25,457 bases of DNA from JBBRQP01 sp038226175. Lineage in GTDB: Bacteria > Cyanobacteriota > Cyanobacteriia > Gloeobacterales > Anthocerotibacteraceae. Position numbers and translations under genes: made by a program. Location: positions 1-25,457 of the forward strand of contig JBBRQP010000044.1 of the NCBI GenBank assembly GCA_038226175.1. The letters run 5' to 3'. Position 1 is the stretch's first letter, and each line of letters opens with the position of its first letter. Shown here piece by piece: positions 1 through 6,203 of the stretch. The notes under the pieces are model-generated. The model saw only the letters and a program-made list of their open reading frames with translations, had not been told where the DNA came from and made no database searches.

Positions 1-89
1 TACTTCTGCAAGCTCATTTTTACGGCAAGCGCACGTTTGAGCACTCGCGGATCGGGATTGCTGTTGATGAGAGTGATCAGGTCTTCCAT
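1..89 (-). CDS. IS630-like transposase, N-terminal fragment (runs off window)
   Basis: Only the first 29 codons lie in the window. Read on the minus strand from the ATG at 89, the peptide begins MEDLITLINSNPDPR and continues VLKRALAVKMSLQ. This resembles the start of the helix-turn-helix domain of cyanobacterial IS630-family transposases, where a 'SNPDPRELKRALAVK' type segment precedes the first DNA-binding helix. In that family the protein is a DDE enzyme that moves the element into TA dinucleotides. An in-frame stop lies about 27 nt upstream of the ATG, so only a TTG nine bases upstream competes as a start. Whether the element is intact cannot be judged because the rest lies outside the window. 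The family call rests on remembered similarity of a short peptide. Confidence 0.55.
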   Translation of the reverse strand, partial: MEDLITLINSNPDPRVLKRALAVKMSLQK

Positions 90-142
90 GGGGGTCAAGA
101 TGAACTTATAATCATTCTATATCTCAAATAGGTTTGCTATAT
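1..142. mobile_element. Probable terminal part of an IS630-like insertion sequence
   Basis: The transposase-like reading frame starts at 89 and points out of the window, so the element's end should lie between 90 and about 142. The stretch 118-141 is A+T rich and reads, on the minus strand, TATAGCAAACCTATTTGAGA, which looks like the short imperfect terminal repeats of this family. It finishes at a TA-rich step (140-142) that could be the duplicated TA target. The other end is not in the window, so the inverted repeat and the boundary cannot be confirmed. Confidence 0.4.
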
Positions 143-177
143 AACCAAATAGAATTAGGTCTATAGCTTTTTGATAT

Positions 178-187
178 GGCACGTGCC
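178..187. promoter_or_regulatory. Perfect 10-bp palindrome upstream of the repeat-protein gene
   Basis: GGCACGTGCC is a perfect palindrome about 60 bases before the ATG at 246. It lies in the short spacer between the insertion-sequence edge and the exported repeat protein, where a regulator could bind. No repressor is encoded nearby and a 10-bp palindrome can occur by chance, so this is only a candidate operator. Confidence 0.2.
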
Positions 188-245
188 TAGATTACTACCG
201 CATCGTGATAGGGTTAGCCCCAAGTCTCTTTGGAGTTGATTTGAC

Positions 246-764
246 ATGTTTACCAAACTAAGTTCCCTTATGTTGCGCGCTTTGATCATGACCACGTTAG
301 TCACTAGTTCAGCTCTTACGGTCAACCCCGTAGTCATGGCCGCTGACATCAAGATCGATGAGGCTTATCTCAAAGAAAACAACCTGTTGGTTAAAGAAAA
401 TCGCGTTACCGCAATCGGTATTCTCGAGTCTGTGAAAGGGGATACGGACTTTGGTTCAGTCTTAGAAAAAAATCACATTCTTTTTCTCGAAAATCAATTG
501 ACCTTTAAAGCTATCGCCGCCAAATTAGGGGCAGTCCCCGTCGAAACCCCGCCTCCTACTGCTGCAACCCTCGTTGAGCAAAACAACGCCATCCTATTGC
601 AAAATCGCGATATCCTCAAAGGTGCAGTTGAGAAACTCGGGATTATTTTGCCTGCCGCTCCTGCTAAAGAAGGCAGTTTTGCCCAACAAAACAACGTCTT
701 GCTCAAATCTAACAAAGCCCTACTTGCCAAAATTATTGACAAAATGAAAGGCATGAAGATGTAG
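246..764 (+). CDS. Exported protein made of four degenerate repeats, function unknown
   Basis: The 172-residue product starts with a basic/hydrophobic signal peptide (residues 1-33) ending VVMAAD, so it is probably exported. The mature part is almost entirely four copies of one unit of about 31-37 residues. Each carries an E/Q-x-N-x-x-L-L-x-x-N core followed about ten residues later by K-(L/M)-G or a variant: KENNLLVKEN, EKNHILFLEN, EQNNAILLQN and AQQNNVLLKSN, with tails VKG, KLG, KLG and KMKG. Copies 2 and 3 are separated by proline-rich linkers. The pattern suggests short amphipathic helices in tandem. I do not recognise the family. A GGAG ribosome site at 232-235 supports the ATG at 246. 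The gene sits between an insertion-sequence edge and atpG; the 28-nt hairpin after it may end its transcript. Confidence 0.7.
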   Translation: MFTKLSSLMLRALIMTTLVTSSALTVNPVVMAADIKIDEAYLKENNLLVKENRVTAIGILESVKGDTDFGSVLEKNHILFLENQLTFKAIAAKLGAVPVETPPPTAATLVEQNNAILLQNRDILKGAVEKLGIILPAAPAKEGSFAQQNNVLLKSNKALLAKIIDKMKGMKM

Positions 765-778
765 CCCATCACGGCTAG

Positions 779-806
779 GTTGGGGCAGTTCGTGAACTGT
801 CCCAAC
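779..806. repeat. 28-nt inverted repeat upstream of atpG
   Basis: GTTGGGGCAGTTC, then GT, then GAACTGTCCCAAC. Thirteen positions per arm pair with only one G-T wobble, though the innermost pair must open to make a loop. It begins 15 nt after the stop of the repeat-protein gene and ends 39 nt before the atpG ATG. No T-run follows, so it is not a standard intrinsic terminator. It could be an unusual terminator, an RNA-stability element in the atpG leader, or a protein-binding dyad. Confidence 0.6.
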
Positions 807-845
807 CATGTTACGATGCTTAACAAGCGCAAGTTAGGGGCAATC

Positions 846-1790
846 ATGGCGAATTTACGGGGTATCCGGGATCGCATCAAATCTGTGACCAACACACAAA
901 AAATTACCAAGGCCATGCGCTTGGTAGCAGCGGCAAAAGTACGTCGTGCTCAAGAACAAGTTTTAGGCTCCCGTCCTTTTGCAGACAAATTAGTTGAAGT
1001 TATTGCCCGGTTGCAGGGTCGACTCAGTCTCGAAGCGGTGGATTTACCCTTGCTTAAGCCCCGCGAAGTCAAGCGGGTAGCGGTTCTAGTTCTGAGTTCT
1101 GATCGCGGACTGTGTGGTGGCTACAACTCCAATATCTTGCGCCGCGCCATCGGGGAACTGCGTAAATTAACTGATGAAGGTAAAGAAGTATGTGTCTATC
1201 CTGTAGGCACCAAAGCCGTTAATTTTTTCAAGCGGTCTAATTACACCATTGGCAAAGCCCACAGTAACCTTCCTCAGGTTCCCACAGCTGCCGAAGCGCT
1301 GATGATTGCCGACGAGCTACTCAATAGTTTTTTGGCAGAAGAAGTAGATGCCGTATTGATGATCTACACACGCTTTGTTTCACTGATTGCCTCCAAGCCC
1401 AATGTTCAGCCTTTATTACCATTAGATTTGACGGGCTTGGGTGCCGAAGATGTAATGTTTCGGATGACTTCTAAAGAAGGTTCTTTTGTTGTATCACGGG
1501 AAAAATCAAATGTCAGCACTCGGGAAATTCCGGCGGATATGATCTTTGAGCAAGATCCAGTGCAAATCCTGGATTCGTTGTTGCCCTTATATCTTCAAAG
1601 TCAGATTCTGCGTGCATTGCAAGAGTCCTCTGCCAGCGAATTAGCCTCGCGGATGACGGCAATGAGCGCGGCTTCGGATAATGCCAAAAAACTGATTGGT
1701 CGTCTCACGCTCGAATATAACAAAGCTCGTCAAGCCAGTATCACCCAACAGATTATGGAAGTCGTAGGCGGCGCTGAGGCCATGAATTAA
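846..1790 (+). CDS. atpG: ATP synthase F1 subunit gamma
   Basis: Gamma is the central rotor stalk of F-type ATP synthase; it turns inside the alpha3beta3 ring and couples proton flow to ATP synthesis at the thylakoid or cytoplasmic membrane. The 314-residue length is normal for cyanobacteria. The N-terminus (MANLRGIRDRIKSV, then TNTQKITKAM) and the C-terminal helix (ASRMTAMSAASDNA, then KKLIGRLTLEYN) are family signatures. Residues of about 195-230 form the cyanobacterial/plastid insertion, without the paired cysteines that give thiol control in plants. The ATG at 846 is preferred to a TTG at 780 because homologs start at MANLRGIR and AGGGG precedes it at 836-840. In many cyanobacteria this gene (often named atpC there) follows atpA; here it stands alone. 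Its stop is one base from that of convergent alr. Confidence 0.97.
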   Translation: MANLRGIRDRIKSVTNTQKITKAMRLVAAAKVRRAQEQVLGSRPFADKLVEVIARLQGRLSLEAVDLPLLKPREVKRVAVLVLSSDRGLCGGYNSNILRRAIGELRKLTDEGKEVCVYPVGTKAVNFFKRSNYTIGKAHSNLPQVPTAAEALMIADELLNSFLAEEVDAVLMIYTRFVSLIASKPNVQPLLPLDLTGLGAEDVMFRMTSKEGSFVVSREKSNVSTREIPADMIFEQDPVQILDSLLPLYLQSQILRALQESSASELASRMTAMSAASDNAKKLIGRLTLEYNKARQASITQQIMEVVGGAEAMN

Positions 1791-1791
1791 C

Positions 1792-2949
1792 TCAGGCTCT
1801 CCCAAAATCGGCAGCGGGCAAACCCACCGCATCAGGACTACTCACCAAACGCGGCAAACGATGCTTAAAACCGCAGATAATCTCATAGGAAATTGTATTG
1901 AGCGTAGCAGCCCAAGACTCAGCACTGATCCTATGTCCACCCTGCTCACCCAATAATGTCACCACATCACCTGGGTTGACCCCAGTAATATCCGTGACAT
2001 CAATGACACACTGATCCATGGTAATGGCACCTACTTGCGGAGCCCGTTGACCATGAACTAAGACCTCTATCTGTCCAGAAAGATTACGTGGTAGGCCATC
2101 TGCATAACCAATCGCCACAGTTGCCAAGGTTGATGGACGTTCAGTCGTAAAGAGATAACCGTAACTGACACCTGTTGCGGCGGGTACTTCTTGGACTTGG
2201 GTAACCCGTGCCTTGAGAGAAAGCACTGGCTTGAGGGGTAAATGACTCAAATGAGGCGCAGGACTAAATCCATATAAAGCTAGCCCCACCCGCACCAAGT
2301 CATAGTGCAAGTGTGCACAAAGCAGTGTGCCAGCGGAATTAGCCAAATGAAGTAAGGGGGGTAAAATCTTCTCAGCCCGGGCTTGGACTACTACTTCTTC
2401 AAAACGCTCTACCTGCTGGGCAATACCTTGGGCAAAGGTTGTGGTCGCTAAGTGCGAGTAAAGACCAAGAGGTTGTATGTGAGGCAAATGATGGACGAGA
2501 CGCACAAAGGCCAATGCTTCTTGCCAGCGGGTGCCTAAGCGTGTCATGCCCGTATCAATTTTGAGGTGAGCCGTAAGCGGCTGGCTTAGGGTCTCGTTGT
2601 AGACCAAGGCTTGACGAGGCGTACAAATCGTGGGTTGCAACTGCCAATGGGCGACAGTTTGTACTTCATCACGGCTGTTGGTTGCGCCCATCAATAGAAT
2701 CGGCCCGTTTAACCCAGCGCGACGCAGCTGGATGCCCTCATCAATCGTGGCGACCCCAAGCCACTGTACGCCACAGGCCAGAGCCGTCTCACCGACCATG
2801 ACTGCGCCATGACCATAGGCATCGGCTTTGACAACCGCTAGTAGAGCCACACGCGTCCCAATCCATTGCTGTAAACAGCGAATATTGTGGGCTAAGGCGT
2901 GCGGATTGATTTCGACCCATGCCCGATAATCTGGAGCTAACACATGCAT
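1792..2949 (-). CDS. alr: Alanine racemase (PLP-dependent)
   Basis: This cytosolic enzyme interconverts L- and D-alanine and supplies D-alanine for peptidoglycan. The 385 residues have the usual two-domain layout: an N-terminal barrel with the PLP lysine in AVVKADAYGHG (Lys41), Arg220 in LVRVGLALYG, which contacts the pyridine nitrogen in the family, and a C-terminal domain with the second catalytic base Tyr263 in GVSYGYL, followed by IGYADGLPR and ITMDQ. The last 15 residues or so extend beyond the usual end and look dispensable. The start is the first ATG, complement of 2947-2949; the leader shows only a weak purine run. The stop TGA lies one base from that of atpG on the other strand, leaving no room for a terminator. 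Confidence 0.97.
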   Translation of the reverse strand: MHVLAPDYRAWVEINPHALAHNIRCLQQWIGTRVALLAVVKADAYGHGAVMVGETALACGVQWLGVATIDEGIQLRRAGLNGPILLMGATNSRDEVQTVAHWQLQPTICTPRQALVYNETLSQPLTAHLKIDTGMTRLGTRWQEALAFVRLVHHLPHIQPLGLYSHLATTTFAQGIAQQVERFEEVVVQARAEKILPPLLHLANSAGTLLCAHLHYDLVRVGLALYGFSPAPHLSHLPLKPVLSLKARVTQVQEVPAATGVSYGYLFTTERPSTLATVAIGYADGLPRNLSGQIEVLVHGQRAPQVGAITMDQCVIDVTDITGVNPGDVVTLLGEQGGHRISAESWAATLNTISYEIICGFKHRLPRLVSSPDAVGLPAADFGRA

Positions 2950-3087
2950 TCTCTCTAGACCCGTGACAAAAATCCTAGCACCAAGTTTCTCTTATGCACG
3001 CTTTGGTTAAGAATGCCCCCCTAGGCGCAGAGGGGAGTCTGAGTCTATACTTTTTGTAGGAAACGTAACACAGTTAGGACGCTACTC

Positions 3088-3702
3088 ATGGCTTATACCG
3101 CAACCAAATTCACCCTCACGGGTCTCGATGGCATCTCTGATAAGCAACTCGACAGCCATTACAAACTCTACGAAGGCTACGTCACTAATCTCAACAAGAT
3201 CCAAGACACCCTCGCTCAGCTTGTCCTCCAAGGCAAAGGCGGCACCCCCGAATATAACGAACTGAAGCGCCGTTTTAGTTTTGAATTTGACGGGATGCGT
3301 CTGCATGAGTACTATTTCTCCAATCTCAAAGCCCAAGGTGGCGAACTTAGCCCCGGCAGTGCCCTCTACGAAAAAATCACTGATACTTGGGGTAGCTACG
3401 AAAACTGGAAAACTGACCTCATCAATACGGGTCTAGTACGCGGGATTGGCTGGGCGGCCTTGTATATGGACACCGTGACAGGCAATCTTTTCAATGTCTG
3501 GATTGCTGATCATGAAGGTAACCACCCAGTTGCTGCAACCATGTTGCTGATCATGGATGTGTGGGAACATGCTTATGTGGGCGACTATCTACCGACAGAG
3601 CGCAAAAAATACGAAGAGGCCTTCGTCAAAAATATCAACTGGGCAGTCGTTGAAAAACGTTTTAGTCAAGTCCAAGTCGGTCAAGTAGCAGTCTTCGCCT
3701 AA
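3088..3702 (+). CDS. Fe/Mn-family superoxide dismutase, divergent subfamily
   Basis: Superoxide dismutases of this family turn superoxide into O2 and H2O2. The 204-residue protein has the four expected metal ligands: His24 (DSHYKLYEGYV), His73 (LHEYYF), Asp157 and His161 (MDVWEHAY). C-terminal family signatures follow (NINW, VVEKRF). It differs from the classical Escherichia-type enzymes. The first-helix motif is one residue shorter between His24 and gateway Tyr31, the usual 'KHH' is absent, and DHEGNH replaces the Asn/Gln motif, as in archaeal and Aquifex-like enzymes. Metal use cannot be told from this. No signal peptide is seen, so it is probably cytosolic. A -10-like TATACT lies at 3046-3051 and TTAGGA about 8 nt before the ATG. 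A strong terminator follows. Confidence 0.85.
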   Translation: MAYTATKFTLTGLDGISDKQLDSHYKLYEGYVTNLNKIQDTLAQLVLQGKGGTPEYNELKRRFSFEFDGMRLHEYYFSNLKAQGGELSPGSALYEKITDTWGSYENWKTDLINTGLVRGIGWAALYMDTVTGNLFNVWIADHEGNHPVAATMLLIMDVWEHAYVGDYLPTERKKYEEAFVKNINWAVVEKRFSQVQVGQVAVFA

Positions 3703-3724
3703 GACGTGATGGGTATTTTTGGAC

Positions 3725-3754
3725 AAAAGGGGCGAGCCTAAGGCCGCCCTTTTT
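3725..3754. terminator. Intrinsic terminator after superoxide dismutase, possibly bidirectional
   Basis: AAAAGGGGCG, one bulged A, then GCC-TAA-GGC, then CGCCCTTTTT forms a long G+C-rich stem ending in a T-run, 22 nt after the dismutase stop. The A-run on the 5' side means the minus-strand reading also ends in Ts, so it can serve the 35-residue microprotein gene (3764-3871, minus) as well. Confidence 0.85.
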
Positions 3755-3763
3755 GTTGTCCAT

Positions 3764-3871
3764 CTAAAATAAGCGTTGACCTTTTTTGGAGAGGGTAAAT
3801 AACAAAAAGACAATCCCGCCCACAAATGACACCAGTAAACCGAGAGCAATAAAAAAGACCCAGGAAGGCAT
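3764..3871 (-). CDS. Single-pass membrane microprotein, 35 residues, unknown
   Basis: Read from the ATG at 3871, the product starts MPSWVFFIALGLLVSFVGGI and ends with the basic tail LSKKGQRLF. Residues 5-26 form one hydrophobic helix with a GG kink; the C-terminal KK-x-x-R suggests that end faces the cytoplasm. A GGAG ribosome site lies nine bases upstream (3881-3884), and the shared terminator lies ten bases after the stop, so start, body and end all look like a real gene. It recalls the one-helix subunits of photosystems or the cytochrome b6f complex, but I could not match it to PsbX, PsbM, PetL, PetM, Ycf12 or other small subunits I know. It is divergent from the SDR/GST/nitroreductase operon. 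Confidence 0.65.
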   Translation of the reverse strand: MPSWVFFIALGLLVSFVGGIVFLLFTLSKKGQRLF

Positions 3872-3991
3872 GGGGATGATCTCCAGCAGTTTTAGCCAAC
3901 TTAATCGTACTTGAAGCCTTGTTTTTCGTCAGTCTTTTTGGGCGTACTCTCACAATTTCCTTGCCCTTAGCTTCTAGGCAGGGTATAGTTT

Positions 3992-4016
3992 AATTATTCG
4001 AGAAAATCGAATTATT
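3992..4016. promoter_or_regulatory. 25-nt dyad between microprotein gene and detoxification operon
   Basis: AATTATTCGA, GAAAA, TCGAATTATT: two 10-bp arms with one mismatch around a 5-base centre. It ends 26 nt before the SDR start codon and lies 120 nt upstream of the microprotein start. Size and position suit an operator for a TetR-, HxlR- or MarR-type dimer. A TATACC (minus-strand reading, about 3980-3986) next to it could be the -10 of the microprotein promoter. No regulator gene lies in the window beside it. Confidence 0.5.
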
Positions 4017-4042
4017 GGTCAGCCATCCGCCTAGGAAACCTT

Positions 4043-4765
4043 ATGGATTACAAAAAAGTTGCCGTAGTAACCGGAGCCAACAAGCTACAAGGGATTGGTT
4101 TGGCGGTAGTACGCGGACTAGCACAGCAGGGTTTACAAGTTGTGCTCACGAGTCGCGATCCAGCCAAAGGAGACGCCGCCGTTGCGTTGCTCAAAAGCGA
4201 AGGGCTAGATGTACTAACTCAGCCCTTAGATGTCAGTGACCTCGCGAGCGTAAACCAGCTCAAGAGTTTTTTGGAAAGCAAATTTGACCGTTTAGATGTC
4301 TTAGTCAACAACGCAGCGCTTTGGCTAGATAACCTAGATGGCACGACCGGCAGTATTTTTGAGACCCAGGTTAGCACCCTTGAGGCTACGCTCGCGGCAA
4401 ATCTGATGGGTCCATTATTGGTTTCCCAAAAGCTGATCCCGCTGATGAAACGTCATAACTATGGGCGGGTGGTCAATGTTTCTTCGGGTGCTGGACAACT
4501 CAGTGATATGGCGAGCGGTTACCCTAGCTATCGCATGTCTAAGACAGCTCTCAATGCATTGACTCGGATTTTTGCCCACGAACTCAAGGACACCAATATT
4601 TTAGTTAACGCCGTGTGTCCGGGCTGGGTACGCACCGCAATGGGTGGGCCTAACGCCCCGCGTAGTCCCGAAGAAGGTGCCGATACGATTGTGTGGCTTG
4701 CGACTTTAGCGGATGGCGCGCCCACAGGAGGCTTTTTTCGGAATCGTCAACCGCTCGCTTGGTAA
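4043..4765 (+). CDS. Short-chain dehydrogenase/reductase, carbonyl-reductase-like
   Basis: A cytosolic NAD(P)H-dependent oxidoreductase of 240 residues with a Rossmann fold. It shows VVTGANKLQGIG (residues 8-19), NNAA (89-92), the catalytic serine region NVSS (145-148) and YRMSK (Tyr163, Lys167). The C-terminus, with CPGWVRTAMGGPNAPRSPEE and a GGFFRNRQPLAW end, is typical of the CBR1/salutaridine-reductase-like group that reduces quinones, aldehydes and ketones. The glycine loop is odd: five residues separate TG from GIG instead of the usual three. AGGAAA at 4033-4038 supports the start. First gene of an operon with a GST (21-nt gap) and a nitroreductase. The substrate cannot be inferred beyond reactive carbonyls or quinones. 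Confidence 0.9.
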   Translation: MDYKKVAVVTGANKLQGIGLAVVRGLAQQGLQVVLTSRDPAKGDAAVALLKSEGLDVLTQPLDVSDLASVNQLKSFLESKFDRLDVLVNNAALWLDNLDGTTGSIFETQVSTLEATLAANLMGPLLVSQKLIPLMKRHNYGRVVNVSSGAGQLSDMASGYPSYRMSKTALNALTRIFAHELKDTNILVNAVCPGWVRTAMGGPNAPRSPEEGADTIVWLATLADGAPTGGFFRNRQPLAW

Positions 4766-4786
4766 CCCATGCTCTAGGAGAATGTC

Positions 4787-5485
4787 ATGCTCGAACTTTA
4801 TTATTGGCCCACGCCCAATGGTCATAAGATCACGTTATTTCTTGAAGAAGTTGGTTTACCGTATCAGATTTTCCCGATCAATATCGGCTCAGGAGCTCAA
4901 TTTAAACCAGAATTTTTGAAAATCGCGCCCAATAACCGCATGCCAGCCTTAGTTGACCCCGAGCCAAGTGGTGGCGGTGCGCCGATTTCGGTGTTTGAAT
5001 CAGGGGCAATCTTGCTCTATCTCGCCGAAAAAACAGGACAGTTGATCCCTGCTGATTTGCGGGGACGAGTTGAGGTTTTGCAGTGGTTGTTTTGGCAAAT
5101 AGGTGGTCTCGGGCCGATGGCGGGTCAAAATCATCATTTTAGCCAATACGCTCCTGAAAAAATTCCTTACGCTATCAACCGCTATGTCAATGAAACCGGG
5201 CGGCTTTATGCCGTGCTCAATCGGCGGTTAGCAGACCGGGAATTCATCGCTGGAGCCTACTCTATTGCTGATGTGGCAAGCTATCCCTGGATTGTGCCCC
5301 ATGAGCGTCAAGGCCAAAACCTTGATGATTTCGTGCATCTCAAACGTTGGTTTGATACCATTGCTCAGCGCACTGCCACGGTGCGCGCTTACGCCCAAGC
5401 CGAGAGCTTTGAGCAGCAAACCCAAAATATTGAGCAATCGCGCTCGGTTTTGTTTAATCAGTCTGCGACTACTGTCCAACCCTAG
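4787..5485 (+). CDS. yfcG: Glutathione S-transferase, Nu class (YfcG/YghU-like)
   Basis: The 232 residues follow YfcG of Escherichia coli closely: an N-terminal thioredoxin-like domain with PTPNGHKITLFLEE (Thr9 and Asn11, which contact glutathione in YfcG), NNRMPALVD and FESGAILLYLAEKTG, then an all-helical domain with QWLFWQIGGLGPM, GQNHHF and YSIAD. Known family members have little classical transferase activity but reduce disulfides and organic peroxides using two bound glutathiones. That fits a detoxification role beside an SDR and a nitroreductase. Glutathione is made by cyanobacteria, so a cofactor is available. The C-terminal 30 residues, rich in Q and S, have no family match that I know. 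It lies 21 nt after the SDR and 15 nt before the nitroreductase. Confidence 0.93.
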   Translation: MLELYYWPTPNGHKITLFLEEVGLPYQIFPINIGSGAQFKPEFLKIAPNNRMPALVDPEPSGGGAPISVFESGAILLYLAEKTGQLIPADLRGRVEVLQWLFWQIGGLGPMAGQNHHFSQYAPEKIPYAINRYVNETGRLYAVLNRRLADREFIAGAYSIADVASYPWIVPHERQGQNLDDFVHLKRWFDTIAQRTATVRAYAQAESFEQQTQNIEQSRSVLFNQSATTVQP

Positions 5486-5500
5486 ATCGGAACCCAACCC

Positions 5501-6145
5501 ATGCAGCCCTTAACCGTCCCTGACGCTATCCATCAACGCCGTTCGATCAAAACCTTTACGCCCCAGCCGATTAGTCCAGAGGTGTTGCAGCAACTGATCG
5601 AACTTACTGTAGCCGCTCCGAGTAGCTATAACACCCAGAGTTGGCGGATTATCTTGATTCAAGACGAAGCCCAAAAAGCCGCTCTCGCCGCTGCTGCTTG
5701 GGGACAGCAGCAGATAGTCCAAGCTCCGATCACCTTTGTTTTTGCCGCTGATGCCCGTGCTGGCGAAAAAGATTTGACGCTGATGTATGAAACCGCCGCA
5801 CAACTTGGTGCTTGGTCAGAAGCCACGATCAATTATTTTAAAACCTCCATTCCTACATTCCAAGCCAGTCTGGGCGAGCAGCGTCGCGAGTATGCTATCA
5901 AAGATGCGATGATTGCCGCCACCCATCTGGTGCTCGCTGCTGAGAGTTTGGGGTTAGCGACCTGTTTTATGAATGGTTGGCTAGAAGATAAGGTCAAGGC
6001 CGTGATCGGCTCGGATGATCCCGATTTGGTGATTGCTGTCATTGTGCCATTGGGGTATGCTGCCGAACCGCGCAAAAATCCGGGACGTCTACCCCTGAGC
6101 ATGAATGTCTTTAGTGAGCAGATAGGCAATCCTTATCTTGGCTAA
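5501..6145 (+). CDS. Nitroreductase-family FMN flavoprotein
   Basis: This 214-residue protein has the family's FMN-binding arginine motif near the N-terminus (HQRRSIKTF), the APSSYNTQSWR segment that lines the flavin, a mid-protein helix AATHLVLAAESLGLATC, and the C-terminal GYAAEPRKNPGRLPL followed by NVF. Such enzymes are cytosolic dimers that use NAD(P)H to reduce nitroaromatics, quinones and enones; this one is closest in feel to the YdfN/MhqN-like quinone-responsive group, which is inference. It is the last gene of the operon at 4043-6145. A weak hairpin (6156-6184) follows before the next gene. Confidence 0.9.
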   Translation: MQPLTVPDAIHQRRSIKTFTPQPISPEVLQQLIELTVAAPSSYNTQSWRIILIQDEAQKAALAAAAWGQQQIVQAPITFVFAADARAGEKDLTLMYETAAQLGAWSEATINYFKTSIPTFQASLGEQRREYAIKDAMIAATHLVLAAESLGLATCFMNGWLEDKVKAVIGSDDPDLVIAVIVPLGYAAEPRKNPGRLPLSMNVFSEQIGNPYLG

Positions 6146-6155
6146 GTGAAACCCC

Positions 6156-6184
6156 GAGTCAGCGAAGATCTGCTATTCTGACTC
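6156..6184. repeat. Weak hairpin between nitroreductase and PBP2 genes
   Basis: GAGTCAG and CTGACTC form a perfect 7-bp stem around a 15-nt loop, directly after the nitroreductase stop. There is no T-run, so it is at best a weak terminator or mRNA end-protecting structure for the detoxification operon. Confidence 0.35.
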
Positions 6185-6203
6185 AGAACCTTTCCAGACC
6201 ATC

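Noticed and set aside
780..845. Longer atpG frame starting at TTG 780
   Set aside because: The extra 22 residues read through the hairpin and are not part of any gamma subunit; homologs start at MANLRG with AGGGG upstream.
494..916. 140-codon minus-strand frame across the repeat-protein gene and atpG start
   Set aside because: It overlaps two supported genes and the hairpin, and shows no recognisable domain.
3764..3871. Microprotein as PsbX or another named photosystem/b6f subunit
   Set aside because: It shares only a PS start and a hydrophobic helix with PsbX; the C-terminal motif and length do not match any small subunit I know well enough to name.
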